Notes: a model not told the origin generated them from the sequence alone. A DNA stretch of 64,000 nucleotides from Bradyrhizobium sp. Ec3.3 (GCF_000472925.1 NZ_AXAS01000029.1:62001-126000), one strand, 5' to 3'; counted from the stretch's first letter, positions 34,440 to 43,582 are shown. Numbers and translations are program-made.

Positions 34440-36584
34440 ATGCGAGGGATCGGCAGGCGGGACATCGTAGCGGCGATCGTGATCGCGCTGCTCGCAGGCG
34501 CCGTCTTCACATCGCCGCCCCTCAACACGCTGCAAGGGCTTTCGCTCGATATCTTGACCGCCCTGCGCGCGAGGCTTTTTCAAGATCGTCGCGATGCCGC
34601 AGCCTCACCTGTCGTCGTCATCGCGATCGACGACGAAACCCTTGACACCCCCCCGTTCAGGGGGTCGCCGACGCTGACCTGGACGCGCGAGATCGGACGT
34701 GTGATTGGCGCCGTGGTCGACGGCGGAGCCAAGGTGATCGGCTTCGACGTGATCTTTCACAGTTCGATCGAACAGTCGGAGATTCCCTTTGCCGATGCGC
34801 CGCTCGGCGATCGCATGAAGGGCTTTGACCGCGATTTCCTGATCTCTTTACGGAAAGCATCCGATGCCGGGAAGCTCGTGCTCGGCGCGGTCGTGAGCAA
34901 CGAGCGTCCGGACTTTCCCTTCCGCGCGCAGCAGTTGGCGGTGAAGGGCAATGTCCGCGCGCTCAACGTCAACACCGACCCCGACGACGTCATCCGGCGA
35001 ATGCCGCTGAGCTTTTCGATCGATGGCAAGCAGGTTCCCGCGATGGCGGTCGAGCTGGCCTCGCGCGCGCTCGGCGCAGGGCCCGAGCTTACTCCGGACG
35101 GCAGCACGGCGCTCGCCGGCTACGCGATACCGAGCGCCGTGCCGAACACGCTGACGCTCAATTTTCGCGGCGTCGGCCGCGATGTTCCGAAGTTTTCCTT
35201 CGCGGATTTGCGCGCCTGCGTCGAGAAAGGCGACGGTGAGTTCTTCCGCCGCGCCTTCGATGGCAAGGTCGTCATTTTCGGTAGCGTGCTCAACGTCGAC
35301 GATCGCAAGCTGACCTCGCTGCGTCTTGCCGGTGGATATGACGGAACGCCCGCCCCGCGCTGTGCGCTGCCCGCCCCTTCACGGGCAGCGCCCATGGCAC
35401 GCCGCGACATCGCCGGCGTCTTCGTGCACGCGACCGTGGTGCGCAACCTGATGGAGCGCGATGCGGTGAACGAGCTCGGCTTTCCCATGCGGACAGTTCT
35501 CACGATCGCCATCGCGGGGATCATCGCATTCGCTTCCTGCCTGCTTGCGCCGGGCCGCGCAGTGCTCGCTTATCTTACAATCATGGCCGTCTACACCGCC
35601 TGCGCCGTGAGCCTGTTCGCCCGCGGGCATGCCTTGCCGTTGACCGAGCCGGCACTTGCAGGGCTTGCCGCCAGCGCCATGATGATCGGTTACCGTTTCG
35701 TCATCGCCGACCGCGACGAACGCTTCCTGCGCAGGAGTTTTGCGCTCTACCTCGCCCCGCAGGTGATCGAGAGTATGGTGGCTTCCGGCAAGATGCCCGC
35801 GCTCGGCGGCGAGATGCGCAACGTCACCGTGTTCTTCTCGGACCTCGCCGGCTTCTCCGCGATCGCCGAGAAGATGGCGCCTGGTGAGCTGGTCGCGCTG
35901 ATGAATGAGTATCTCTCCGCCATGACCGACGTCATCGAAAGCCATGGCGGGTACGTCGACAAATATATCGGCGATTCCATCGTGGCCGTGTTCGGCGCCC
36001 CGGTCGCCGATCCTGATCACGCCCGCAATGCCGTCCGTGCCGCGCTTGCCTGCACTGCGCGGCTGGACGAGCTCAATCGCAGCCGCGCCGCCTTCGAGAG
36101 CCTTGCGCACCGCATCGGCCTCAATACCGGTGAGGCCGTGGTCGGCAATATCGGCTCGCGCCGGCGCTTCAACTATACGGTCATGAGCGATACCGTGAAC
36201 GTCGCCTCGCGCCTCGAGGGCGCCAACAAGTACTTTGCGACCTCGATCATGGCCTCCGAAATGACGGTCGCGCAAACCGCCGACAGTTTTGCCTGGCGCG
36301 AGCTCGATGCCGTCCGTGTCAAGGGCCGCGACGAGGCGATAAAGGTCTATGAGCCGCTGGCCGCACGAGGCGCGGAGACGGCGGAGCAAGCGAAAACGGC
36401 GATGGGCTATGCCGAGGGGCTTGCGTATTGGCGGGCGCGCGAATTCGCGAAGGCCGCAACTTGCTTCGACCACCTCGCTGCGACCGATGCGCCATCAGCC
36501 TTGTTTGCAAAGCGCGCCAAGGAACTCGCCCCCAATCTGCCAGCCGCGGATTGGACGCCGGTGAATACGCTGGAAGGCAAGTAG
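34440..36584 (+). CDS. CHASE2-domain adenylate/guanylate cyclase
   Basis: 714 residues. N-terminal helix (IVAAIVIALLAGAVFTSPPL), a long periplasmic CHASE2 domain (about 30-340, with VVVIAIDDETLDTPPF, GAKVIGFDVIFHS and RRMPLSF), three helices (TVLTIAIAGIIAFASCLLAP, AVLAYLTIMAVYTACAVSLF, ALAGLAASAMMIGY), then a class III cyclase domain with both metal Asp residues (VTVFFSDLAGFS, YIGDSIVAVFGAP) and the ending VMSDTVNVASRLEGANK. Catalytic set complete, so it should make cAMP or cGMP. A short helical C-terminal extension (MGYAEGLAYWRAREFAKAAT) resembles a TPR. Probably an operon with the FecR-like gene. Confidence 0.92.
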   Translation: MRGIGRRDIVAAIVIALLAGAVFTSPPLNTLQGLSLDILTALRARLFQDRRDAAASPVVVIAIDDETLDTPPFRGSPTLTWTREIGRVIGAVVDGGAKVIGFDVIFHSSIEQSEIPFADAPLGDRMKGFDRDFLISLRKASDAGKLVLGAVVSNERPDFPFRAQQLAVKGNVRALNVNTDPDDVIRRMPLSFSIDGKQVPAMAVELASRALGAGPELTPDGSTALAGYAIPSAVPNTLTLNFRGVGRDVPKFSFADLRACVEKGDGEFFRRAFDGKVVIFGSVLNVDDRKLTSLRLAGGYDGTPAPRCALPAPSRAAPMARRDIAGVFVHATVVRNLMERDAVNELGFPMRTVLTIAIAGIIAFASCLLAPGRAVLAYLTIMAVYTACAVSLFARGHALPLTEPALAGLAASAMMIGYRFVIADRDERFLRRSFALYLAPQVIESMVASGKMPALGGEMRNVTVFFSDLAGFSAIAEKMAPGELVALMNEYLSAMTDVIESHGGYVDKYIGDSIVAVFGAPVADPDHARNAVRAALACTARLDELNRSRAAFESLAHRIGLNTGEAVVGNIGSRRRFNYTVMSDTVNVASRLEGANKYFATSIMASEMTVAQTADSFAWRELDAVRVKGRDEAIKVYEPLAARGAETAEQAKTAMGYAEGLAYWRAREFAKAATCFDHLAATDAPSALFAKRAKELAPNLPAADWTPVNTLEGK

Positions 36585-36605
36585 CGCCAAGCAAGCCGGC
36601 GCGCC

Positions 36606-37778
36606 CTAAAACGGCAATCCAACGTAATTCTCGGCGAGCAGCCGCTGCGCCGTCTCGGACGAGAGCAAATATTCCAGCTCGGTCTGCTGCAGCCTATCCT
36701 CGTAGTCGATCCGGTCGGGGAAACGATGCAGCATCATCGTCATCCACCAGGAGAAACGCTGTGCCTTCCAGATTCGCGCGAGCGCCTTGGCTGAATAGCC
36801 CTCGAGCCCGGAATCGTCGCCCTTCTGATAATGGGCGAGCATCGCGTGATAGAGATAGTAGATGTCGGAGGCTGCGCTGTTGAGCCCGCGCGCGCCGGTC
36901 GGCGGCACGATGTGGGCGGCATCGCCCGCGAGGAACAGCCGGCCATAGCTCATCGGCTCGGCGACGAAGCTGCGCAGGGGTGCGATGCTTTTCTCGATCG
37001 ACGGACCCGTGATCAGGTGCGCCGCGACCTCGTCCGGCAAACGGCGCTTCAGCTCGCCCCAGAACGCCTCGTCGGGCCAGTCCTCCACCTTGTCGGTCAG
37101 CGGCACCTGGATGTAGTAGCGACTGAGCACCTGCGAACGCAGCGAGCAGAGCGCAAAGCCGCGCTCGTGCTTCACATAGATCAGTTCCGGCGAGACCGGC
37201 TTGGTACGCGACAGGACGCCGAGCCAGCCGAACGGATAGACCTTCTCGTATTCGCGCAATACGTCCGTCGGGATCGACTTGCGACTGACGCCGTGGAAGC
37301 CGTCGGCACCGACGATGTAGTCGCAGTCGACGCGGATGGTCTCCCCGTTCACGCGATAGGTCACGAACGGCTTGTCCGACTTCAGATCGTGCGGCGTGAC
37401 GTCCTCGGCATTGTGCACCACCTTGCCGCCGAGACGGTCGCGCGCCTCGTAGAGATCGCGCGTCAGCTCGGTCTGGCCGTAGACCAGCACCGAATTGCCA
37501 CCGGAATGCTTGTGGAGGTCGATATGCGAGAGCACGCCGTCATGGGCGATCTCGAACCCCTTGTGGATCTCGCCTTCACGGTCCATCCGCTCGCCGCACT
37601 GCGCCTCGCGCATCAGCTTGGCAAAGCCATGCTCCAGCACGCCGGCGCGGATGCGCGCTAGCACATGGTCGCGGCTGTATTTCTCCAGCACGACCGTGTC
37701 GATACCCTTCAGGTGCAGGAGCTGGGACAACAGCAGTCCCGACGGGCCGCCGCCGATGATACAGACCTGAACTTTCAT
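36606..37778 (-). CDS. pobA: 4-hydroxybenzoate 3-monooxygenase
   Basis: 390 residues, the usual PobA length. FAD motif VCIIGGGPSGLLLSQLL at the start, the substrate-binding segment RIRAGVLEHG, the DG motif CDYIVGADGFHGVSR and the second FAD motif GRLFLAGDAAHIVPPTGARG. It converts 4-hydroxybenzoate to protocatechuate with NADPH. The start is the ATG after GAGGAC; the open frame upstream is antisense to the regulator. Divergent from the AraC regulator 87 bases away. Convergent with the CHASE2 cyclase gene, 21 bases apart. Feeds the pcaHG enzymes encoded at 41-42.5 kb. Confidence 0.96.
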   Translation of the reverse strand: MKVQVCIIGGGPSGLLLSQLLHLKGIDTVVLEKYSRDHVLARIRAGVLEHGFAKLMREAQCGERMDREGEIHKGFEIAHDGVLSHIDLHKHSGGNSVLVYGQTELTRDLYEARDRLGGKVVHNAEDVTPHDLKSDKPFVTYRVNGETIRVDCDYIVGADGFHGVSRKSIPTDVLREYEKVYPFGWLGVLSRTKPVSPELIYVKHERGFALCSLRSQVLSRYYIQVPLTDKVEDWPDEAFWGELKRRLPDEVAAHLITGPSIEKSIAPLRSFVAEPMSYGRLFLAGDAAHIVPPTGARGLNSAASDIYYLYHAMLAHYQKGDDSGLEGYSAKALARIWKAQRFSWWMTMMLHRFPDRIDYEDRLQQTELEYLLSSETAQRLLAENYVGLPF

Positions 37779-37865
37779 TTTCCCGTCCTCCCGTGCACGA
37801 GTTTTTCGCAAATTTCGCGCGGCAAACCGATGGAGGGATTGGCCTTTATCTTGTACAATTCGAAC
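37779..37865. promoter_or_regulatory. pobA / AraC divergent control region
   Basis: The 87 bases between pobA and its divergent AraC gene hold the promoters of both. It contains a perfect palindrome TTGTACAA at 37851-37858, just upstream of the regulator's ATG, in an otherwise A+T rich patch (about 37837-37865). This position fits an operator for autoregulation or a promoter overlap. The usual AraC half-sites cannot be identified by eye. Confidence 0.4.
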
Positions 37866-38732
37866 ATGCCCCCTGCCCCCTCGACATCGGCCATCAAGGT
37901 CTACAATTTGTTCGGCGAATCCGGCGATCTGCCCGACGTCGTGCACTGCGAGACCATCGCCTCCCGCTCGGTGCTGCATGATTGGACGCTGGCCGTGCAC
38001 CGCCACGCGCGGCTGCACCAGGTGCTGCTGATCGAGCGCGGCGGCGGCGAGGCGACGCTCGACGGGCGCATCGTGCCGCTGAAGCCGATGCAGATCGTCA
38101 ACGTGCCGGTCGGCCACGTCCACGGCTTCCGCTTCGTGCCTGATACCCAGGGCTGGGTTCTGACGATCGCCGCCGAAATTCTCGACGAGGCGCTGCTCGC
38201 CTCGGAAGGGCTGCGCGCGGCGCTGTCGCAATCGGCCGTGGTGCGCGGCACGCCGCAGATCCGCACCATCATGAAGCAGATCTTTGCCGAGCACGCAGCT
38301 CGAAACTTCGGCCGCGCGCATGTGCTGCGCGCGCTGTCGGCGGCGGTGATCGGCCTCGTGGCACGCGAACTCGCCGGCACGAGCGGCGGCGGCGGCTCAG
38401 CGGATTCCGACCTGTTCCGCCGCTTCGAGGCGCTGCTCGAAGCGCACCATCTCGAACGCTGGAGCGTTGCTGACTATGCCGGGGCACTGTCGGTGACGCC
38501 GACCCATCTCAACCGGATCACGCGCACCGCCACGGGAGATACCGCTTCGCATCTGATCCTCAACCGGCTGATCCGAGAGGCGCGGCGCAACCTCGTCTAC
38601 ACCAACCTGCCGGTGTCAACGATCGCCTATGCGCTCGGCTTCGAGGATCCTGCCTATTTCAGCCGGGTCTACGCCGCGGCGACCGGCCGTTCGCCGCGCG
38701 CTTTTCGCGCGCAGCTCCATAGCGATGAATGA
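37866..38732 (+). CDS. AraC-family regulator of pobA (PobR-type)
   Basis: 288 residues from MPPAPSTSAIKVYNLFGESG. An N-terminal cupin sensor (TLAVHRHARLHQVLLIERGG, MQIVNVPVGHVHGFRFVPDT) and C-terminal HTH pair (WSVADYAGALSVTPTHLNRI, TIAYALGFEDPAYFSRVYAA) ending TGRSPRAFRA. This is the PobR-like AraC pattern, and its divergence from pobA supports a role as the 4-hydroxybenzoate-responsive activator. An upstream in-frame ATG at 37830 would add 12 residues; 37866 is favoured because the added part would cover the promoter palindrome. Confidence 0.88.
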   Translation: MPPAPSTSAIKVYNLFGESGDLPDVVHCETIASRSVLHDWTLAVHRHARLHQVLLIERGGGEATLDGRIVPLKPMQIVNVPVGHVHGFRFVPDTQGWVLTIAAEILDEALLASEGLRAALSQSAVVRGTPQIRTIMKQIFAEHAARNFGRAHVLRALSAAVIGLVARELAGTSGGGGSADSDLFRRFEALLEAHHLERWSVADYAGALSVTPTHLNRITRTATGDTASHLILNRLIREARRNLVYTNLPVSTIAYALGFEDPAYFSRVYAAATGRSPRAFRAQLHSDE

Positions 38733-38765
38733 TGATTTCTACGCGGGAGAACGACCTACTTGCCG

Positions 38766-39308
38766 TTACGTCGCGTGCGGGTTGACGACGGTATAGCCTC
38801 GCAGCGACCGCGCGTGAATTCGCGTTGACCGACCACCTGAATTGGCATCATACGCCATCCACATGTCGCCCTGCAGGTGTTGCTCCAAGACGAAGACGTG
38901 TCCGCGTCGGGCCGCAACCATTCCCGGTGCGGGCGGTGTCCGTGGGAAGCGCAGCCAGTTGGCCGCAAGGTTCAATTCCGGGACGATCCGGCCGAAGACG
39001 TGCAGAGCCGCCCCGCAACCGCAGAAACTCCGCGGACACCCGGACGGGCGACCGCTGACGATCTGGGTGCCGGAAACATTCACCTGTGTCACGGCGGCTT
39101 GAGCGTCAGCGACCGCTCCTCGCATCACGAGGTGCGTTCGTCGCGTGTCCCGCGAAACTTTCTCGCGACGAACTTGAGAGGACGAGAAGTCGCACGGCAT
39201 CGTCACATTGCATTCCGGTGCCGTGTTGGTGCGGGAAGGACGTGCTTCCGCAGCGATCGAACTGGTCACGACAAGGAAAGATGCAATAAGAACAGATTTA
39301 AACAACAT
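38766..39308 (-). CDS. Exported conserved-looking hypothetical protein
   Basis: 180 residues from MLFKSVLIASFLVVTSSIAA, a good signal peptide; GGAG lies just before this Met, and an upstream Met (39320) is less likely. The central part has a Cys/Gly cluster (SGCPRSFCGCGAALHVF) with three Cys, followed by PELNLAANWLRFPRTPPAPG, and a C-terminal block (GHVFVLEQHLQGDMWMAYDA). The pattern CGCG-A-L-VFG-ELNLAANW recurs, as I remember, in small rhizobial exported proteins; function unknown. 39309-39509 holds its promoter region and no other gene. Confidence 0.6.
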   Translation of the reverse strand: MLFKSVLIASFLVVTSSIAAEARPSRTNTAPECNVTMPCDFSSSQVRREKVSRDTRRTHLVMRGAVADAQAAVTQVNVSGTQIVSGRPSGCPRSFCGCGAALHVFGRIVPELNLAANWLRFPRTPPAPGMVAARRGHVFVLEQHLQGDMWMAYDANSGGRSTRIHARSLRGYTVVNPHAT

Positions 39309-39509
39309 GCAGGACTCCATATTGAACAGTCCTGCCCCGGCACTTAAGGGCCAATACCAGTTTGGCGAAATTTGGTCTAAACAAAAGCCGATCGCGGTCT
39401 TCGGAGCGTTCGAAGACGTTGAAGCGAACAGCGTGCGAGCCGCACGCGGTGCCGGGGTCGCGACCGCGATCATGGAGTGACGGATGGGGGCCGGATCAAC
39501 CGGCCCTGT

Positions 39510-40994
39510 TCATTTCGCCACGAACTCCGGCGGGGCTTCGCGCGGCACGATGATGCGGAACGTCGTCCCGCCGCCGGGCTCGGTCTCCAGCTTGATCCGG
39601 CCGCCCAGACGGCTCGTCACGATGTTGTGGACGATGTGCAGTCCGAGGCCGGTGCTGCCCTGGTCGCGCCTTGTCGTGAAGAACGGATCGAACGCCTGGC
39701 GCCTGACATCGGCGGTCATGCCGCAGCCGTCGTCAGAAAACAGCACTTCGACCTTGTCCTTGCCGAGCGCCTGCGCCGCGATATGAACCGATCCGCGCAC
39801 GCCGTCCGGAAAGGCGTGCACCGCCGAGTTGATCACGAGGTTGGTGAGCACCTGGCCATAAGGCCCGGCATAGCTGTTCATCGCGAGATTGGGTTCGCAT
39901 TCGACCCTGACCAGGAGATTTTCGCTGCGTAGCCCGGAGCGCAGTCCCTTGACGACCTGCTCGGTGACCTCGCCGAGATCGAAGCGCCTGCGATCCGACA
40001 CGTTGCGATCGGCCGCGACCTGTTTGAACGACTGGATCAGATCGACAGCGTGATTGAGGTTGATGATGATCTGCGATGCCGCCTCGCGGCTTGCCGCGAT
40101 GAATTCGTTGAGGGTTGAGCGACGCAGATCGCCGCGTGCGACGTCGGCTTCAAAACGGTTGGCCTTGTTGGCGAAGGCGGAGGCGACCGTCAGGCTGGTG
40201 CCGACGGGCGTATTGATCTCGTGCGCGACTCCCGCCACGAGCCGTCCCAAAGCGGCGAGCTTCTCCGTTTGTAGGAGGCCGTCCTGGGCGGCACGCAGTT
40301 CGTCCAGCGATTGCGACAATTGCCGCGTGCGCTCCTGCACCTCGGTGAAAAGCCGCGCGTTCTCGATCGCGATGACCGCTTGTCCCGCGAAGGTCTTCAA
40401 CAGCTCGACCTGCGCCTTGGGGAATAGTTGCGGCACGAGCCGCATGACGGCGATGGCGCCAATTGCGACCTCGTCTCGAAGCATCGGTATCACGAGGATG
40501 CTGCGGTAGCCCGACGTCCGCTGCAATTCGCTATATCCGCCGGAGACGAGCACGTCCGGCTCGTGCACGACGCGCCGCTCGCGAACGGCAACCGAGATGA
40601 GGTTTCCGCTAGTGATCGGCGCCGGATAGGCTGTCTGCACCGCCGCGATCGATTCCGGCGAGAACTGGTCGTAGGCGACAAGGTGAACGCGCTCGCCGTC
40701 GCTGCGATAGACGGCGCTGAGAACGCTCTGGCAGAGCCGTGCCGCATTCCTGACGATCCGGTCGAACACGCGCGGAAGATCAGTCGGCGCATCCGAGATA
40801 AGGCTCAGGACCTCGGCCGTCGCGGCCTGCCGCTCTCTCGCTTCCTGGAGCTCGAGAGCAAGCTGCGTTGCTCCAGGTTTTGTCCGCCTGGAAACGAAAG
40901 CGCGAGGCGCCTTCGGCGCGCTGCGTCGCTTTTTCGTCTTCGCCGTGCGGCTGCCCGATTTGCTCGGCCCGCCTGCCCGAGAGTGCTTTCCCAT
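39510..40994 (-). CDS. Cytoplasmic sensor histidine kinase with GAF domain
   Basis: 494 residues from MGKHSRAGGPSKSGS, after GGAGGAGG. A very basic N-terminal 40 residues without a signal peptide, a helical linker (ALELQEARERQAATAEVLSL), a GAF domain (about 80-240, DRIVRNAARLCQSVLSAVYR, ILVIPMLRDEVAIGAIAVMR), a coiled-coil, then the kinase: H-box LVAGVAHEINTPVGTSLTVA, N-box VLTNLVINSAVHAFPDG, G1 FSDDGCGM and G2 GSTGLGLHI. It autophosphorylates His and must signal to a response regulator, which is not in this window. It sits between the pob and pca genes, suggesting aromatic sensing (inference). Confidence 0.9.
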   Translation of the reverse strand: MGKHSRAGGPSKSGSRTAKTKKRRSAPKAPRAFVSRRTKPGATQLALELQEARERQAATAEVLSLISDAPTDLPRVFDRIVRNAARLCQSVLSAVYRSDGERVHLVAYDQFSPESIAAVQTAYPAPITSGNLISVAVRERRVVHEPDVLVSGGYSELQRTSGYRSILVIPMLRDEVAIGAIAVMRLVPQLFPKAQVELLKTFAGQAVIAIENARLFTEVQERTRQLSQSLDELRAAQDGLLQTEKLAALGRLVAGVAHEINTPVGTSLTVASAFANKANRFEADVARGDLRRSTLNEFIAASREAASQIIINLNHAVDLIQSFKQVAADRNVSDRRRFDLGEVTEQVVKGLRSGLRSENLLVRVECEPNLAMNSYAGPYGQVLTNLVINSAVHAFPDGVRGSVHIAAQALGKDKVEVLFSDDGCGMTADVRRQAFDPFFTTRRDQGSTGLGLHIVHNIVTSRLGGRIKLETEPGGGTTFRIIVPREAPPEFVAK

Positions 40995-41074
40995 GGCCCT
41001 CCTCCGGCCCCAGAATAAGCCATCGTATCGGCTCGGGCGAATAACGGGAACGGTGATCAGCTGCGGGGCCTCAG

Positions 41075-41112
41075 CAAAAAAAGCCGGCCTCACCATTCGA
41101 TGAGGCCGGCCT
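41075..41112 (-). terminator. Rho-independent terminator after pcaHG
   Basis: GCCGGCCTCA (41083-41092) and TGAGGCCGGC (41101-41110) form a perfect 10-base stem with an 8-base loop. Read on the minus strand it is followed by seven T residues (41082 to 41076), directly downstream of the pcaG stop at 41132. The other direction has only CTT after the stem, so it mainly ends the pca transcript. Confidence 0.85.
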
Positions 41113-41131
41113 TCGTGGATATCGAGGGCTA

Positions 41132-41758
41132 TCAGACGTCGAAGAACACAGTCTCCTCGGGTCCCTGCAGATTGATCGTGAAGGAGTACACGACCTTGCC
41201 GGCGCGCTCGCTGCGCTTGGCGATCAGGGTCGACCGCCGCACCGGCTGCTCGATCAGATTGAGAACGGGATCGGCGGCGTTGGCGGCCTCTTCATCCGAG
41301 AAATAGAGCCGCGTGTTCAGCCCGATATTGATGCCGCGGGCGACGATCCAGACGTTGACGTGCGGGGCACATTTGCGCCCCGCTTTGTCGGTGATCGCGC
41401 CCGGCTTGATCGTCTCGAAGGTGATCAGCCCGCTGTCGAAATCCGAACCCGCGCGACCCCAGCCGCGAAAGTCCTCGTCCAGTGCGCCAGCCGAGCGGTC
41501 GGCCGGATGGTTGTAGCGGCCGGCCGCATTGGCCTGCCAGATCTCCAGCAGCACGTCGCGCAGCGGCGTGCCCGTGCCATCGAGCACGCGGCCCTCCAGC
41601 GTAATCCGCTCGCCCTTGGTGTCCGGCGTAACGAGCACGTTGGAGAAGTTCTTCTCGAAAATGTCGAAGCCGGCCATGCCCGGAATCAGTCCGATATGGA
41701 CGTAGGGCCCGGCGGTCTGGGAGGCGGTTTCCTTGAGATAGTTGAGCGGCTGCGCCAT
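41132..41758 (-). CDS. pcaG: Protocatechuate 3,4-dioxygenase alpha subunit
   Basis: 208 residues, usual length. Intradiol-dioxygenase fold: TASQTAGPYVHIGLIPGMAG, GERITLEGRVLDGTGTPLRD, VLLEIWQANAAGRYNHPADR, CAPHVNVWIVARGINIGLNT, ending YSFTINLQGPEETVFFDV. It is the structural partner of PcaH in the ring-cleaving enzyme that turns protocatechuate into 3-carboxymuconate. It starts 4 bases after the pcaH stop, and a strong terminator lies downstream. The other beta-ketoadipate genes (pcaBCD) are not in this window. Confidence 0.95.
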   Translation of the reverse strand: MAQPLNYLKETASQTAGPYVHIGLIPGMAGFDIFEKNFSNVLVTPDTKGERITLEGRVLDGTGTPLRDVLLEIWQANAAGRYNHPADRSAGALDEDFRGWGRAGSDFDSGLITFETIKPGAITDKAGRKCAPHVNVWIVARGINIGLNTRLYFSDEEAANAADPVLNLIEQPVRRSTLIAKRSERAGKVVYSFTINLQGPEETVFFDV

Positions 41759-41762
41759 GACT

Positions 41763-42563
41763 TTAGTTTCCTTCCGGGCGATTTTCGAAATAGGTGGAGC
41801 GCGCCCCGCGCAGCACGATGTCGAAGCGGTAGGTGAGCGAATCGAACGGCGTAGAGGCGTTGAGATCGAGCGGGGCGACGAGACGGTCGAGCGCGTCCTT
41901 GTCCGGGATCGTCGTGAGGATCGGGCAGACCGGGATCAGAGGGTCGCCCTCGAAATACATCTGGGTGATCAGCCGCTGCGCAAAGCCCGAGCCGAACACC
42001 GAGAAGTGGATATGCGCCGGGCGCCAGCTGTTGACGTAGTTGCGCCAGGGATAGGGGCCGGGCTTGATGGTGCGGAAGTAATAGTAGCCGCTGTCGTCGG
42101 TCAGCGCGCGGCCGCAGCCGCCGAAATTCGGATCGACCGGCGCCAGATACGTGTCCTTCTTGTGCCGGTAGCGACCGCCGGCATTGGCCTGCCAGAACTC
42201 CACCAGCGTGTTGGGCACGCCGCGACCGGTCTCGTCCATCACCCGGCCGTGCACGATGATGCGCTCGCCAATGGGATCGCCGTCCTTGGCGTAGTTGCGG
42301 ATCAGGTCATTATCGAGCGGCCCGAGGTCGTTGTGACCGAACACCGGCCCGGTGATCTCCGAGATCGAGTTCTCCAGCGAAAGCAATGACTGGCGCGGTG
42401 AGCGCAGCACCGAGGATTTGTAGCCGGGCGCGTGCGCCGGCGGGTGGATGGAACGGTCACGCTGGAAGAAGCCGCCATCGCCAAGCGGCGGCGTGAACGG
42501 CTCGGGGCGGTTGAGGCGGGCGGCGTCCTGCGCGGCTGCGATACGAGCGGCCTGGGCGGTCAT
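41763..42563 (-). CDS. pcaH: Protocatechuate 3,4-dioxygenase beta subunit
   Basis: 266 residues. It carries the non-haem Fe(III): the ligands line up as Tyr132 (GGRYRHKKD), Tyr171 (GPYPWRN) and His184 and His186 (WRPAHIHFSVF), with the correct spacing of 39, 13 and 2. The core VEFWQANAGG and the C-terminal DSLTYRFDIVLRGARSTYFE complete the intradiol fold. Forms the active enzyme with PcaG, the next gene. Divergent from the LysR regulator gene, 89 bases apart. Confidence 0.96.
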   Translation of the reverse strand: MTAQAARIAAAQDAARLNRPEPFTPPLGDGGFFQRDRSIHPPAHAPGYKSSVLRSPRQSLLSLENSISEITGPVFGHNDLGPLDNDLIRNYAKDGDPIGERIIVHGRVMDETGRGVPNTLVEFWQANAGGRYRHKKDTYLAPVDPNFGGCGRALTDDSGYYYFRTIKPGPYPWRNYVNSWRPAHIHFSVFGSGFAQRLITQMYFEGDPLIPVCPILTTIPDKDALDRLVAPLDLNASTPFDSLTYRFDIVLRGARSTYFENRPEGN

Positions 42564-42634
42564 CTGGCGTTGTCTCCCTCTGGCGCCGGGTCGGGCGCGG
42601 CTTATCGGAGAGGATGCGCCGGCCTATTCTCAAG

Positions 42635-42651
42635 ATAAATAGATGAATTAT
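42635..42651. promoter_or_regulatory. A+T rich dyad between pcaH and its LysR gene
   Basis: ATAA (42635-42638) and TTAT (42648-42651) form a dyad with a 9-base spacer inside an A+T rich island (42625-42660) between divergent genes. The flanking words AGATA and TATCT (42633-42637, 42656-42660) extend the symmetry. This resembles a LysR T-N11-A box and covers the regulator's own start region, so it likely controls both directions. Confidence 0.5.
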
Positions 42652-42661
42652 AATGTATCTC

Positions 42662-43582
42662 ATGAAGGAAATCGATCATTTGGCCCTCGACGGCCATTCG
42701 CTGTCGCTGTTCCTCGCCGTGCTGGAAGAAGGTTCGGTGACGGGGGCCGCGACCCGGCTCGGCCTCACCCAATCCGCCGTCAGCCACGGGCTGAAAAAGC
42801 TGCGGCGCATCGCCGGCGATCCCCTGTTCGCCAAATCCGGTCGCGGTATCGTTGCCACCGCGCACGCGCAGGCGCTCGCCGCCAAGGCGCGCGCGCTGAT
42901 CGACGAGATGCGGAGCTTTGCCGGCGGCGTCACCTTCGAGCCGAAAGCGGCGCACCTATCGCTGACGATCGCCGCCAATGATTTCCAGCGCGACCTGTTG
43001 CTGCCGCGCTTCTTCGGCCATGTCGCAGCCCAGGTGAAGAGTCTGAATCTGCGCGTGATCCCCTCGCAATCACCCTCGCCTGCCATGTTGCGCGAGAACC
43101 GTTGCGACCTCCTGATCAGCCCGCTGCCTCCGTCCGGCATCGACATCGTGCAGAAGCGCCTGCTGCGAGACCACTACGTCTGCTACTACGACCGAACTGC
43201 GCGCTCTGCGCCGGCGACGCGCAATGCCTATCTGGCCGCGCGCCACGTCACGGTGGTCTATACCGACAACGAGCGGCTCGACTTCGATCGCAGGCTTGCG
43301 GCAAACGGCTTCCACCGCGACATCGCGATATCAGTGCCGAGCTTCTCCGGCGTGCCGTCTTTCCTGCGCGGCTCGGACATGCTGGCGAGCATGCCGAGCC
43401 TGCTTGCGGACGGCCTGATGCGCGACTTCGCGCATGTGCACATTCCGCTCGCCTCGCGCGCCAGGACGCTCGCCGAGCTGCCGATGTTCATGGTCTGGCA
43501 CCAGCGCTACCAGAAGGACCCGGCCCATCGCTGGATCCGCAGCCAGCTCGAGGCAGTGGCGACGACCGCGGCTGGGGCATGA
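42662..43582 (+). CDS. LysR-family regulator beside pcaHG
   Basis: 306 residues from MKEIDHLALDGHSLSLFLAV; a second ATG lies nine bases upstream, and neither has a good ribosome site. N-terminal winged HTH: VLEEGSVTGAATRLGLTQSA, VSHGLKKLRRIAGDPLFAKS, with the ending GRGIVATAHAQAL. The C-terminal sensor domain is of the NodD/LinR-like type (LSLTIAANDFQRDLLLPRFF, HVTVVYTDNERLDFDRRLAA). Divergent from pcaH with an A+T rich dyad between them, so it is the probable pcaHG regulator, but by sequence it is not an evident PcaQ. Confidence 0.88.
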   Translation: MKEIDHLALDGHSLSLFLAVLEEGSVTGAATRLGLTQSAVSHGLKKLRRIAGDPLFAKSGRGIVATAHAQALAAKARALIDEMRSFAGGVTFEPKAAHLSLTIAANDFQRDLLLPRFFGHVAAQVKSLNLRVIPSQSPSPAMLRENRCDLLISPLPPSGIDIVQKRLLRDHYVCYYDRTARSAPATRNAYLAARHVTVVYTDNERLDFDRRLAANGFHRDIAISVPSFSGVPSFLRGSDMLASMPSLLADGLMRDFAHVHIPLASRARTLAELPMFMVWHQRYQKDPAHRWIRSQLEAVATTAAGA

